Source: Methylobacterium organophilum
GTDB taxonomy: Bacteria; Pseudomonadota; Alphaproteobacteria; Rhizobiales; Beijerinckiaceae
DNA: 64,000 nucleotides
NCBI RefSeq assembly: GCF_022179465.1
Contig: NZ_BPQV01000014.1
Span: forward strand, 62,001 to 126,000
Direction: 5' to 3'
How positions within the stretch are numbered: position 1 is the first letter of the stretch; each line of letters starts with the position of its first letter. Both the position numbers and the translations under genes were made by a program. Shown piece by piece: positions 26,560 to 36,486 of this stretch. The notes beneath the pieces are model-generated. The model was not told the origin of the DNA. It did not search any database and saw nothing but the letters and a program-made list of their open reading frames with translations.

Positions 26560-29500
26560 TCAGATCCCCTCGAACCGGCCGCTGGCATGGGCCAGCAGGG
26601 TGTAGACCTTGCCTGTCTCGGAGGTGAGATAGGCGTCGGCCCGGCGGGTGTCGGTGTCGTTGCGGGTCACCTCGCCGAGCAGGCGCTCGAACTCGCCCAC
26701 GTAGCGGTCGACGGTGCGGGCGAACTCCGCATCGGTCCGGTAGCGTCGCTCCACCTCGACGAAGGTCTGCCGGCCGGGGCCCGTATAGAGCTTCACGTCG
26801 AGCAGGTTCGGATCGTTCCGGCGGTAGCGCTGCCAGAACTCGACCGCGGCCTGATGGTCGATCATCCGGGCGATGTCCGTGGAGATCGCGTCGAGGGTGA
26901 TGCGGTTGGCCGGCGCGGGGGCCGCCTGAGCCGGAGCCGCCTCCTCGCCGTCCTCGTCGATCGAGGCGCGGGTCAGCAGGTCGGAGAGCCAGCCGCGATT
27001 GTCGCGACCGGACTTCGCCCCCTGGGCGGGGCGCGCCGCCGCCTGGGCTGCGGCGGCCGGGCGGGCGGACGCGGCCGGGGGCGCCGACGGGGCCGAAGCA
27101 GGACGGCTCTGCGCCGGAGCGGGCGTAGCCGCAGCGAGCGCCGCCGGGGCAGGGGCGGGCGCCGCGGCCCGCCCCCCCTCGGCGACCCGGCGCTGCTCGA
27201 CCGGCTGGGCGACGTCGACGGCCCGGTTCGAGCGCGAGACCAGCGCCGAGAGCTGGTTGAGCGCCTCGATCTGTTCGGAGACGACGCGACGCATCTCGCC
27301 GGCCGCATCCTGCGTCTCGCGGGGGATCTCCAGCACGCCGCGCTGCAGCTCGCCGCGGGTCGCCTCCAGCTCCTGACGGATCTGGGCGGCCATGGCGCCG
27401 ACCTGGGCGATGGTGGCGCCGAGATTCTGCGAGGCGGTGCCGAACACGTCGCGCATCTGCGCCGCGGCGGCTTCGATCGCCGTGCGCACCGACGCGACGG
27501 CACGCTCGCTCTCCGCGTCGGCACCGCTGCGCAGGCGGTCGAACTCGGCGGTGACGCTCGATCCGGCCGCCTGGGCGGTCCGGGTCATGCTCTCGCCGAC
27601 CTCCTTCGCCCGCGCTTCGGCGGCACGCAGCGTCTGCTCGATGCGCTCGCCGAAGCGGGCGGCCTCCGCCTCCAGGCTGCGGGAGCGCTGCTCCAGCCCG
27701 GCCAGCACGGCCTCGACCTCCTGGCGGCGACCGTCGAGGGACGCGGCGAGGCGGCTCTCGATGCTCTCCAGCGAGCCCGCGGCGCCCGTGAGGGTGGCGG
27801 CATGCGCCTTGGCCTGCTCGCCGAGGCTGCGCCCGCTCCGGCCGAGGGAGGCCGAGAGGGCATTGGCTTCCTTGAGGGCCCCCTCGGCCGCCTGGCGCAG
27901 AGCCTCGACCTCGCTCCGCACCCCGGCGCTGGCGCGCTCGGTCTCGGCCGCGACGGTGCCGAGGGCCGACTGGATCTGCTCGATGCGGGCAGCCAATCCG
28001 TTCTCGATCGCACCGAGATTGCCGGCGGTCCCGGCGACGAGGTCGGTGAGCGCGGCATTGGCCGCCTCGACCCGCGCCAGCACCGCGCCGAGATCGTCGC
28101 GCAGGCCGTCATTCGCCCGGGCGAGGGCGGCGAGCGTCCGCGCGGCCCCGTCGTCGATGGCCGTGCGCAGGGCGTTGGCGGAGGCCTCGGTCCGGGCCAC
28201 CAGCTCCTCGGTGCGCTGGCGCAGGGTCTCGACCAGGGGCGTGCCCTGATCGGCGAAGGCCCGCTCGATCGCCTCGCCCCGCTCGGCCAGCGCCGCGACC
28301 AGCGCCGCGGCAGGCCCGTCGACGGTCTCGCGCAGGCGCTCGGTCTGTCGGCCGAAGGCCGCCACGAGGGCCGTCCCGCGACCGTCGATCATCTCGGCCA
28401 GAGATCCGGTGCCCCCCTCGATCGCGTGAGCGATCCGCTCGGCGCTCTGGGTGAGGCGCTGGGCGAGCTGGGTGCCGCGGGCATCGATCATGCCGGCGAG
28501 GCTGTCGGTGCGGCCCGCGAGCTCGGTGGTGAGGGCAGTGCTGCGGCTCTCCAGCAGACCGGCGACATCCGAGCGATGCGTGTCGAGAAGCCGGGTGAGC
28601 GACTCCGTGCCCGAGGCGAGGGCCTCGGAGAGCGTGCCGCCGCGGCTTTCCAGCAGCGCGCCGATGGCGGCGTTGCGCTCGTCCAGCAGCTTCTGCAGCA
28701 CCTCGGAATGCGCCTCCGTCAGAGCCGCCTGCCGGTTCACGCGCTCGTCCATCGCCGCGATCAGGGCGGCGGTGCGCTGATCCACCAGGGCGGTATAGGC
28801 CTCCTGGCGATCGTCGAAAGCCTCCGCCAGGGCGTCGGCCCGCGAGGCGACGATGGAGGCGAAGCTGCGCAGGCGGCTGTCGATGCGGGTGGTGAAGGCC
28901 TCGCTGCGGGAATCCACGGCCTGGGTCAGGTTGGTGCCCTGCGCCTCGATCAGCTTGGCGAAGGCGGCGCCGCGCTCCGTGACGAGGCCGTCGAGGCTCG
29001 CCATCCGCTCGTCGAACAGCTGGGCGAGGGCCCGAGCCTGTGCGTCGAGGCGGTGAGTGAGGGCCTCGGAGCGGTCCTCGACGAGGCCGTTCATCGTGGC
29101 CAGGATCTCGTCGAACAACCCGCGCAGCTCCTGCGCCCGGTCCGCGACAGCCCGGCTGACCTCGGTGCCGCGTCCCTCGACCACGCTGCCCAGGGCCGTC
29201 AGGCGCTCGTCGAACAGTTCCTCGAGGCGGCGCGTGCGGGCATCCACCGCCCCGGCCGCGAGGCCGAGCCCGGCCTCGATGCTGGCGACGAGGTCGCGGG
29301 TGCGGTCCTCGAAGGCGGCGCGGAACGGCTCGATCCGGCCGGCGAGGCTCTCGTCGAAGGCGCCGGCATGGCTCTCGAGCAGGGCGCGGATCTCGTTCGC
29401 GCGGCCCTCCACGATCTCATGCAGGCGTCCGCTCCCGTCGCCGAGGGCGCGGTCGATCTCCGCGGAGAGCGTGCGCAGGGCCGACAGCAGGCCCTCGCCA

Positions 29501-32500
29501 CGCCGGTCGAACTCGCTGCCGAGGGACTGGCCGCCGCGCTCGAACACCTGCGCCAGCTCGGTGATGCGGCCGGACAGATCCAGGGAGACGGCACGGCCGC
29601 GCTCCTCGATCAGGCCGGACAGGGCCCCCGTGCGCTCGTCGAACACCTTGACGAGGCTGTCCGTCTGGGCGGCCAGCACCTCCTGGGCGCTTCCGCCGCG
29701 GGCCTCGATCAGGGCCACCAGCGCCTGAACCTGGCGGGAGAGCTCGGCATCGAGGGCGCGGGTCCGCGTCTCGATCAGATGCACCGTCTCGCCGGCCCGC
29801 GCCGCGAACGTCTCGTCGAGGGCGCGGCTGCGCTCGTCGAGGGCGGCACTGGCCGCCTCAAGGCGGGCGAGGACGCCGTTGTCGAAGCGCTGCGCGCCCG
29901 CATCCAGGCGACCGGCGAGATCGTGGCTGCGCGCCTCGATCTGCGCCCCGATCTCGGCGGCACGGGCGGCGATGGCCTCGCCGAGCAGGCGGCCGCGCTC
30001 GGCGATCGTCTCGGCCAGGGTCTTGGCCCGCTCGTCGAAGCCGGCGGAGAGCGTACGACTGCCGTCGTCGAGCACCCGGCCGATCTCGCCGGAGCGCGCG
30101 GCCAGCATCTCGTTCAGGGCGGCGGCGCGGGCCTCGATCTGCGCCTCGATCTCGGAGGCATGCCGGTGGAAGATCTCGCCGATCTCGGCAGACCGGTTCT
30201 TCGAACGCTCCTCGAGGGTGCCGAGATGGGTTTCGACCACCGCGCGGGCCTCGCGGGCCCGCTCGGCGATGGTCTCGGCGAGGGTCTTGCCGCGCTCGGA
30301 AATGACGCGGTCCATCTCCTCCAGGCGACCGGTCACGGATTCGCCGAAGGCCTGAGTGCCCACGGCGATCCGGTCGGCGAGGATGTCGCCGCGGGCGATG
30401 GTTTCCTGCAGGGCGGCGAGGCGGTTGGTGAGCACGTCGTCGATCGCCTTGGCCCGGTGCTCGGTCGTCTCGGCGAAGGCCGCGCCCGTCTGGCCGAGGG
30501 CATCGCTGACGCGGGACGCGTGGCTCGCCATGGCGAGCACGATCTCGCGGCCGGTGCCGGCGAGCTTCGTCTGGGCCTCGTCGGCCTGAGAGGCGATCAT
30601 GGCCGTCAGCGTCAGGCCATGGGTGCCGAAGGCGCTCTCGACCTCGCCGATGCGCGCGGTGAGGTCGCCACTGGCCCCCTGGGCCGCACGGGCGACCGCG
30701 CCGCTCGCCTCCTCGGCACGGGCGGCGAGCTCCTCCGCCATCTGGCGGATCGTGCCGCGCAGGTTCTCCAGGGCCGCCTCGGTGCGCTGGCCGACATCGC
30801 CGGTCAGGCCCTCGGTGCTGCCGCGGAACTGGGCCAGGATCTCGCCGGTGCGCGCCTGCAGGGTGCCGAGGGCCTCCTCGGCGGCCATCCCCAGCGCCTG
30901 GGACAGTTCGGTGAAGCGGGTGCCGATCTCGGCGCCGCGGGCGGCGGCGGCGGCCTCGGAGGCCTGGGCGGCCTCGCGATACTGCTCGATCAGGGCACGG
31001 GTGCGGGCCTCGACGCCGCCCCCGGCCTGATCCGCCGCGCGGGCAACCGCCTCGGAGAGGCCGGTGAAGGTGGCGACGATCTCGGCCGTGCGCCGCTGCG
31101 CCGCCTCGCCCATGCCGGCGGAGGCCTGCTGCAGGCGGTCAGCCGCCTCGGCGGTGCGCGCGGCCAAAGCCTCGGCGGTCTCCGTCAGGCGACGCTCGAA
31201 GGCCTCCACGGCCTCCAGGCTGCGCGCCTCCAATTCGCCCGTGGCGCTCGCCGCCGAGCGGCGCAGGGCCTGAGCGGCCTCCGCCGTGCTGGCGCCCACG
31301 GCAATGGTGGTCTCCTCGACCTCGCGCCGGAGGACGGCGCTGGCCTCGGCGCTGCGGGCGCCGAGCTCGCCGGCCAGGGTCTGCACGGCGCTGCGCACCG
31401 CCTCGACCGCGCTCGCGGTGTTGCGCTCGAAGGTGGAGCCGAGCAGGTCCAGCGCCTGCTCGATGCCGGAGGCGGCGGCATCCGCGCGGGTGGTGACGAG
31501 CCGCGCCACGCGCTCGCCCGCCGCTTCCAGGTTGGTGCCGAGCTCGGCCCCCTGGACGGTGATGGTGTCGTGCAGGCGGTTCGCCGCCGCCTCGATCCGG
31601 CCGGTCAGCTCGGCGCCGCGCCCGTCCACCGTCTGGGTGACGCGGTCAGCGGACGCGAGGATATCGTCGCGCAGGGCGTTCGCCCGCTGCACGAAGGCCT
31701 CGGCCGCGCCCGTGGCTGCGGCGCTGAGGGCGGCCTCGGTCGCGCGGCCGCGGGCCTGGATCAGCTCGGACAGGTCGCTGCCGGCGGTCTCGATCTCCGC
31801 GCGGAGGGCCGCGCTGCGGGCGGCGATGCCCTCGGAGATGGCGAAGCCCGTGCCCTCGAACTGAATGCGCAGGGCGTCGCCCGTCTCGGCGAAGCGCGCC
31901 GTGATCTCCGCCCCGGTGGCGGAGAAGCGCTCGGCCAGGGCATGGCCGGTGGCGGAGAAGCGGTCGGTCAGCTCGCCGCCGCGGGACAGGAACAGGGCCT
32001 CGAGATCCCGGGCCGAGGTCTCGAAGGTGCCGCGCACACTCTCGCTCTGGCGGCTGAGAGCCTCGACCACGCCCTCGCCGGTCTCGGTGAGGGTGCGGGC
32101 CAGGGTCCCGGCGCTGTCGGACAGACGCGCGCCGACGCTGCCGCTCGACAGTTCGAAGGAGCGGGCGACCTCGGAGGCGCGCTCCTGCAGGGTGCGGGTC
32201 AGGCCGTCGCCGACCTCGACGAGGCTCTGGCGCACGCCGTCGCTGGTGACGGTGAGGCGCTGGACGAGGTCGTCGCCCCGCTCGGAGACGAGCCCGACCA
32301 CCCGCTCGCCGGCCTCGCCCAGCGCAGCAGTGATCTGCTCGCCGCGCGCGCCCAGGGTGGCGGTGATGGCATCGCCCCGCTCGGACAGGGCCGCGGTGAT
32401 CTCGGCGCCGCGGGCGTCGAGGCTGCCGGTGACCCGCTCGCCCGCGCTGGTGATGGCGGCGACGATCCGCTCGGCCGCCCCGTCGAGCTCCTGGCTCAGG

Positions 32501-33357
32501 TTCTCGTGCGAGCCGGCGATGGCGCCGCGCACCCGGTCGGCATTGGCGACGATGGATTCGCGCTGCGCGATCAGCTCGTCGACCAGGGAGCGGATGCGGA
32601 TCTCGTTGTCGGAATAGGCGCGCTCCAGCGTGGCGATCTCGCCGCGCACGAGCGTCTCCAGCTCGCCGGCCCGGGCCAGCGCCCGCTCCACGCCGTCGCC
32701 GACCGCGGCCACCTCGCGGCGCACGGTCTGCGACATGGTGAGGACGGCATCCGTCGAGAAGCTCTCCGGCTCCGCGAGCCGGATCGCAACCTCGCCCACG
32801 GCGCGGGCGACGAGTCGCATCTCCTGGGCGCGCACGGCCAGCATCGCGGTGATGAGGAAGAGCACGATCGGCCCGGCGAGGGCCGCGGCGGCCACCGCCG
32901 CCTGCAGGGCGGTCAGGCCCAGCACAAAGCCCTTGAGGTCGCCCCCGGACTGCACCCAGGCCAGCGCGATCAGGCCGTTCAGCCAGAGGAACGAGGCGAT
33001 GCCGGCGAAGACGTAGGGCTTGCGCGAGGGACGCACCCGCAGGGTCTGCTGCAGCAGACCGATATTCTGGCGGTCGTCGTTGGCCACGAGGGAGCGGTCG
33101 GGCGGCAACAGGCCGCCCTCGCGGCGGTTGCGGCCGCGCTCGGGCCGCGCCTCGGCCGGGGCGGCGTCGAGATCGAGGGCGGGGGGCGCCTTGCGGCCCG
33201 CCGGCTCGGTGAGGGGATCGCCGTCGCCGACATCGGGGAGCCGGGGCTCGACCCGGGCCTGCGTCTCGCCCGGAGTCGGAAGGTCCAGATTCAAAGCCTG
33301 TTCGATCGCGGAGAGGGCGGCCTCGGCCGGATCTTTCAGCTTCTTTTCCGTGGCCAT
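26560..33357 (-). CDS. Giant membrane-anchored coiled-coil protein, growth pole ring (GPR/RgsE) type
   Basis: A 2,265-residue protein. The N-terminal 110 residues are cytoplasmic and charged. Hydrophobic segments at about 115-135 and 142-175 anchor it in the inner membrane. From about 180 to 2,050 it is an almost unbroken array of apolipoprotein-like helical repeats (units such as ERGRLLGEAIAARAAEIGAQ and SRTLSAGFDERAKTLAETIA). An Ala/Pro linker follows, then a conserved-looking C-terminal domain (ISTDIARMIDHQAAVEFWQR and onward to TGKVYTLLAHASGRFEGI). Size, membrane anchor and repeats match the growth pole ring protein of Agrobacterium and RgsE of Sinorhizobium, which organise unipolar growth in Hyphomicrobiales. 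Older annotations call such proteins apolipoprotein A1/A4/E. Assignment is by architecture. Confidence 0.85.
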   Translation of the reverse strand: MATEKKLKDPAEAALSAIEQALNLDLPTPGETQARVEPRLPDVGDGDPLTEPAGRKAPPALDLDAAPAEARPERGRNRREGGLLPPDRSLVANDDRQNIGLLQQTLRVRPSRKPYVFAGIASFLWLNGLIALAWVQSGGDLKGFVLGLTALQAAVAAAALAGPIVLFLITAMLAVRAQEMRLVARAVGEVAIRLAEPESFSTDAVLTMSQTVRREVAAVGDGVERALARAGELETLVRGEIATLERAYSDNEIRIRSLVDELIAQRESIVANADRVRGAIAGSHENLSQELDGAAERIVAAITSAGERVTGSLDARGAEITAALSERGDAITATLGARGEQITAALGEAGERVVGLVSERGDDLVQRLTVTSDGVRQSLVEVGDGLTRTLQERASEVARSFELSSGSVGARLSDSAGTLARTLTETGEGVVEALSRQSESVRGTFETSARDLEALFLSRGGELTDRFSATGHALAERFSATGAEITARFAETGDALRIQFEGTGFAISEGIAARSAALRAEIETAGSDLSELIQARGRATEAALSAAATGAAEAFVQRANALRDDILASADRVTQTVDGRGAELTGRIEAAANRLHDTITVQGAELGTNLEAAGERVARLVTTRADAAASGIEQALDLLGSTFERNTASAVEAVRSAVQTLAGELGARSAEASAVLRREVEETTIAVGASTAEAAQALRRSAASATGELEARSLEAVEAFERRLTETAEALAARTAEAADRLQQASAGMGEAAQRRTAEIVATFTGLSEAVARAADQAGGGVEARTRALIEQYREAAQASEAAAAARGAEIGTRFTELSQALGMAAEEALGTLQARTGEILAQFRGSTEGLTGDVGQRTEAALENLRGTIRQMAEELAARAEEASGAVARAAQGASGDLTARIGEVESAFGTHGLTLTAMIASQADEAQTKLAGTGREIVLAMASHASRVSDALGQTGAAFAETTEHRAKAIDDVLTNRLAALQETIARGDILADRIAVGTQAFGESVTGRLEEMDRVISERGKTLAETIAERAREARAVVETHLGTLEERSKNRSAEIGEIFHRHASEIEAQIEARAAALNEMLAARSGEIGRVLDDGSRTLSAGFDERAKTLAETIAERGRLLGEAIAARAAEIGAQIEARSHDLAGRLDAGAQRFDNGVLARLEAASAALDERSRALDETFAARAGETVHLIETRTRALDAELSRQVQALVALIEARGGSAQEVLAAQTDSLVKVFDERTGALSGLIEERGRAVSLDLSGRITELAQVFERGGQSLGSEFDRRGEGLLSALRTLSAEIDRALGDGSGRLHEIVEGRANEIRALLESHAGAFDESLAGRIEPFRAAFEDRTRDLVASIEAGLGLAAGAVDARTRRLEELFDERLTALGSVVEGRGTEVSRAVADRAQELRGLFDEILATMNGLVEDRSEALTHRLDAQARALAQLFDERMASLDGLVTERGAAFAKLIEAQGTNLTQAVDSRSEAFTTRIDSRLRSFASIVASRADALAEAFDDRQEAYTALVDQRTAALIAAMDERVNRQAALTEAHSEVLQKLLDERNAAIGALLESRGGTLSEALASGTESLTRLLDTHRSDVAGLLESRSTALTTELAGRTDSLAGMIDARGTQLAQRLTQSAERIAHAIEGGTGSLAEMIDGRGTALVAAFGRQTERLRETVDGPAAALVAALAERGEAIERAFADQGTPLVETLRQRTEELVARTEASANALRTAIDDGAARTLAALARANDGLRDDLGAVLARVEAANAALTDLVAGTAGNLGAIENGLAARIEQIQSALGTVAAETERASAGVRSEVEALRQAAEGALKEANALSASLGRSGRSLGEQAKAHAATLTGAAGSLESIESRLAASLDGRRQEVEAVLAGLEQRSRSLEAEAARFGERIEQTLRAAEARAKEVGESMTRTAQAAGSSVTAEFDRLRSGADAESERAVASVRTAIEAAAAQMRDVFGTASQNLGATIAQVGAMAAQIRQELEATRGELQRGVLEIPRETQDAAGEMRRVVSEQIEALNQLSALVSRSNRAVDVAQPVEQRRVAEGGRAAAPAPAPAALAAATPAPAQSRPASAPSAPPAASARPAAAAQAAARPAQGAKSGRDNRGWLSDLLTRASIDEDGEEAAPAQAAPAPANRITLDAISTDIARMIDHQAAVEFWQRYRRNDPNLLDVKLYTGPGRQTFVEVERRYRTDAEFARTVDRYVGEFERLLGEVTRNDTDTRRADAYLTSETGKVYTLLAHASGRFEGI

Positions 33358-33669
33358 GCACCGCCTCGTTACGCAAGGTTACGCAAGCCGCCTCACCGGG
33401 GGCGCGGCACCCCCGCAGAAGAGACGGATTTACCCGTTTACCAAGGAACTCTAGCCCTCCGGGCGAACTGCGGATACCCGAGCCGGCCGAAGCGCCCAAA
33501 AAACCTTAACGGAATGGTTACCAAGATGGCCGCCGGGGGAGGCGGACCGCGCTATCGTATGGTGCCGCAAGGCTTAAACGCTTGCCAACGGCGCTCGCGA
33601 GAGCTGTGGATTGCGGGCGGGGCCCCCCGCTCCGGAGCCCCCGGCCGCTTTGAGGGAACCCAGACCGCC
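33358..33669. other. Intergenic region upstream of the growth-pole gene and hpt
   Basis: 312 nt between the leftward giant gene and the rightward Hpt gene. It contains a relatively AT-rich patch (AAAAAACCTTAACGGAATGG near 33501-33520) that could hold promoter elements. No credible gene or repeat was seen. Open frames here continue from the antisense of the giant gene. Confidence 0.5.
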
Positions 33670-34008
33670 GTGACCGACGCGCTGATCGACCGCGCCCATC
33701 TCGACGCCCAGACCTTCGGGGATACTGCTCTCGCTGCGGAGCTGCTCGGGCTCTTCTCGGACCAATGCACCAGCCTGATGCCGGCGCTGCGCGACGCGGA
33801 CAGGCCGGGGCCGGAGCGGGCCGACCTCGCCCATACCCTCAAGGGCTCGGCCCTCGGGGTCGGCGCCACGCGGGTCGCGGCGCTCGCCAGCGCCCTCGAA
33901 GCCCGCCTGCGGACGGGCGGGGAGGCGGCGCCGGAAACGATCGCGCGCCTGACCGAGGCGGTGGACGCCACCCTCGCCGAAATCGGTGACCCGTCGCCGC
34001 GGCGTTGA
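33670..34008 (+). CDS. Hpt (histidine phosphotransfer) domain protein
   Basis: A 112-residue stand-alone Hpt domain: a four-helix bundle with the phospho-acceptor in ADLAHTLKGSALGVGA (His55). Such proteins carry phosphate between hybrid histidine kinases and response regulators. GTG 33670 is preferred since the conserved part starts TDALIDRAHLDAQTFGD; the same frame extends far upstream through the antisense of the giant gene, but that is not coding. No kinase or regulator gene is adjacent, so partners are unknown. Confidence 0.88.
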   Translation: MTDALIDRAHLDAQTFGDTALAAELLGLFSDQCTSLMPALRDADRPGPERADLAHTLKGSALGVGATRVAALASALEARLRTGGEAAPETIARLTEAVDATLAEIGDPSPRR

Positions 34009-34205
34009 TCAGGAGCGGGCGCCGAAGGCCGTGGCGAAATCCCTGGCGCCCTCCGGGCTGAGGGGCCGACGCCTGCGGCCGATCCGACCATCCGCGGCGG
34101 AACCGCGCTGCGGCGCGCAATCGCGCTTGCAATCCGCGCCCCGCCCCGCCAAGGCAAGGTCCGTGCGGCGCGTGTGGCACGCACGAACAGGAGCCGGAGC
34201 AGGGC

Positions 34206-34526
34206 ATGCCCAAGATCACCTTCGTCGACAGCGCCGGAACGGCCCGGACGGTCGACGGCGCGGTCGGTTCGACCGTGATGGAGACAGCCTTGCGCAACAA
34301 CGTCCCCGGCATCGACGCCGAATGCGGCGGCGCCTGCGCCTGCGCCACCTGCCACGTCTATGTCGACGAGGCCTGGACCGAGGCGGTCGGGCCGGCCGAG
34401 CCGATGGAGCAAGACATGCTCGACTTCGCCACGGACGTGCGCGCCAATTCTCGCCTGTCCTGCCAGATCCGGGTGACCGACGCCCTCGACGGCCTCACGG
34501 TGACGACGCCCGCCCGCCAGGGCTGA
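34206..34526 (+). CDS. 2Fe-2S ferredoxin (adrenodoxin/FdxB type)
   Basis: A 106-residue ferredoxin. The cluster ligands are Cys40, Cys46 and Cys49 in [20 protein letters not shown], and Cys86 in RLSCQIRV, the C-X5-C-X2-C...C pattern of vertebrate-type ferredoxins. Cys44 is an additional, non-ligand Cys. It transfers single electrons to P450s, hydroxylases or Fe-S assembly. ATG 34206 gives the expected [16 protein letters not shown] start. Neighbours (Hpt, VWA protein) give no clue to its reductase or acceptor. Confidence 0.94.
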   Translation: MPKITFVDSAGTARTVDGAVGSTVMETALRNNVPGIDAECGGACACATCHVYVDEAWTEAVGPAEPMEQDMLDFATDVRANSRLSCQIRVTDALDGLTVTTPARQG

Positions 34527-34535
34527 TCCGGCCGA

Positions 34536-35711
34536 TCAGCGCACCAGGGCGCGCATCGCCCGGTCGAGTCCCTCCAGGGTCAGGGGAAACATCCGGCCGC
34601 CGAGGATGCGCTGCACCATGCCGATGGACTGGGTGTAGCCCCAGTGCGCCTCAGGCACCGGGTTCAGCCAGGCGGCCTTCGGGAAATGATCGAGGAGGCG
34701 GGCGAGCCAGACCTCGCCCGCCTCCTCATTCCAATGCTCGACCGAGCCGCCCGGCATCATGATCTCGTAGGGGCTCATCGAAGCGTCCCCCACGAACACC
34801 ACCCGGTAATCCGGCGGATAGGTGCGGATCACGTCGAGGAGCGGCGTCGCCTCATCGTGTCGGCGCCGGTTCTGCGTCCACACGGCCTCGTAGGGGCAGT
34901 TGTGGAAGTAGAAATGGGCGAAATGCTTGAACTCGCTGCGGGCGGCGGAGAACAGCTCCTCGGCCTGCTCGATATGCCAGTCCATCGAGCCGCCGACATC
35001 GAGGAAGAGCAGCACCTTCACGGCGTTGCGCCGCTCCGGCCGCAGCTTCACGTCGAGATAGCCCTGCCGCGCGGTCTCGCGGATGGTGCCGTCGAGGTCG
35101 AGTTCCTCGGCCGCGCCCGTGCGGGCGAAGCGGCGCAGGCGGCGGAGCGCGACGCGCATGTTGCGCGTCCCGAGTTCCACCGTGTCGTCGAGGTCCTTGA
35201 ATTCGCGCCGGTCCCAGACCTTCACCGCCCGGAAGTTGCGGTTGCCGTCCTGGCCGATGCGGATGCCCTCGGGGTTGTAGCCGTAGGCGCCGAAGGGGGA
35301 GGTGCCACCGGTGCCGATCCATTTCGAGCCGCCCTGATGGCGCTCCTTCTGCTCGGCGAGGCGCTGCTTCAGGGTCTCGAACAGCTTGTCCCAGCCCAGC
35401 GCCTTCAGCTCCGCCTTCTCCGCCTCGGTGAGGTATTTCTCCGCGAGCCGGCGCAGCCATTCCTCGGGGATCGCCGCCGGCTCCATCGCCTCGCCGACGG
35501 TCTCGAGTCCCTTGAAGACGCTGCCGAAGACCCGGTCGAACCGGTCGAGATTGCGCTCGTCCTTCACCAGCACGGCCCGGGCGAGGAAATAGAACTCCTC
35601 GACGCGCTTGGCCGGCAGGTCGCGCTCAAGGCCCTCCAGCAGCGCCAGGTATTCGCGCAGGGTGACGGGCACCCGGGCCTCGCGCAGGGCCGTGAAGAAC
35701 TGCAGCAGCAT
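34536..35711 (-). CDS. VWA domain protein (CoxE-like)
   Basis: A 391-residue protein of the CoxE/DUF58-like VWA family. The C-terminal von Willebrand A domain has the MIDAS motif FLDVGGSMDWH (Asp238, Ser242). The N-terminal half is the helical region (VPVTLREYLALLEGLERDL) followed by GTGGTSPFGAYGYNPEGIRI. Such proteins work with MoxR AAA+ ATPases to insert or activate cofactors or complexes. A MoxR ATPase of matching type lies at 40733-41584, about 5 kb away rather than adjacent. Convergent with the ferredoxin gene. Confidence 0.9.
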   Translation of the reverse strand: MLLQFFTALREARVPVTLREYLALLEGLERDLPAKRVEEFYFLARAVLVKDERNLDRFDRVFGSVFKGLETVGEAMEPAAIPEEWLRRLAEKYLTEAEKAELKALGWDKLFETLKQRLAEQKERHQGGSKWIGTGGTSPFGAYGYNPEGIRIGQDGNRNFRAVKVWDRREFKDLDDTVELGTRNMRVALRRLRRFARTGAAEELDLDGTIRETARQGYLDVKLRPERRNAVKVLLFLDVGGSMDWHIEQAEELFSAARSEFKHFAHFYFHNCPYEAVWTQNRRRHDEATPLLDVIRTYPPDYRVVFVGDASMSPYEIMMPGGSVEHWNEEAGEVWLARLLDHFPKAAWLNPVPEAHWGYTQSIGMVQRILGGRMFPLTLEGLDRAMRALVR

Positions 35712-35790
35712 GGCCGGACAACGCCCGAGCGGGGCGTCCGGGTCAAGGCTGAGATGGTGAGACGATTCGGAACAAAACGTGAGCGGTTGC

Positions 35791-35805
35791 GTGAACTTCG
35801 TTCAC
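35791..35805. repeat. Short perfect inverted repeat
   Basis: GTGAAC-TTC-GTTCAC is a perfect 6-bp inverted repeat in the 264-nt gap between the divergent VWA gene and the hypothetical gene at 35976. It could be an operator or a hairpin. It is not a match to the GTTC-N7-GTTC LexA box by spacing. Confidence 0.4.
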
Positions 35806-35975
35806 GATTCCTCAACCGCCTGCCGCAATGCGGTAACGCCCTGTGGAAAGCTCACGAATCCGGTGGATATCCCAGGCCTGAGTCTTTGCACAGTAAGAGG
35901 GGGCGTCATCAAGTTTTCAAACGGGCGGTTTCACAAGGATAGCGCCTGCCGAGATTTATCGATCGGAATCGGCCG

Positions 35976-36479
35976 ATGGACGTCAACTTGCGCTCGCTCA
36001 GCGACTTCAAACGGTTTCTCCGGACGCCGGGCGCGACGATTCAGATCGTGCATAACACGCTGATCGAGCGGCAATCCGAGGAGATGCAGGCGGCCTACCG
36101 CCGCAAGGGCATGTACGAGCCGCGGACCGTGCACGCCCTCTCAAAGAAGGCGGCCGTCTTCGCCGTACGCGGCCACGACACCAATGTCTGGCTCTACTGG
36201 GACAAGGGCACCCGTAAGTGGCGCTTCTCCGGCGACACCGTGGCCGTGCCGCTCCACGCCGCCCTCGGGCCCGCCGACGAGGTGGTCTATCGCTGCAGCC
36301 TGAACGAGGCGCTGCCCGAGCCGGCGACCGTGCCGTCGAGCGTCGCGTCCCGCGGCAAGCCGGGGGCGGCCGCCGCCAAGCGCCTGCGCGAGGCCCGCCG
36401 CACCGGCGCCCCGGATTCCGAGCCGCCGAGCTTCGAGCAGCTGGAGCCGTCCTTCGGTCCCTCCTACCGGCGGGACTGA
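35976..36479 (+). CDS. Hypothetical protein
   Basis: A 167-residue protein from ATG 35976. The N-terminal 110 residues look like a small globular domain (VNLRSLSDFKRFLRTPG, IQIVHNTLIER, HALSKKAAVFAVRG, TNVWLYWDKGTRKWRFSGD). The last 55 residues are basic and Pro/Ala-rich and probably disordered, ending FEQLEPSFGPSYRRD. There is no signal peptide or membrane helix. It is convergent with the antiporter gene. The codon pattern and defined N-terminal domain argue for a real gene; no family is recognised. Confidence 0.7.
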   Translation: MDVNLRSLSDFKRFLRTPGATIQIVHNTLIERQSEEMQAAYRRKGMYEPRTVHALSKKAAVFAVRGHDTNVWLYWDKGTRKWRFSGDTVAVPLHAALGPADEVVYRCSLNEALPEPATVPSSVASRGKPGAAAAKRLREARRTGAPDSEPPSFEQLEPSFGPSYRRD

Positions 36480-36486
36480 GACCGCC

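Noticed and set aside
26587-34008. A 2,473-codon open frame on the + strand opposite the giant coiled-coil gene, running in frame into the Hpt gene
   Set aside because: It is a shadow frame: its text (Leu/Gly/Arg/Ala with repeated QALGQ-type words) mirrors the repeats of the real gene and has no domain before the Hpt part. Codon-phase bias of a very GC-rich repeat gene removes stops on the opposite strand.
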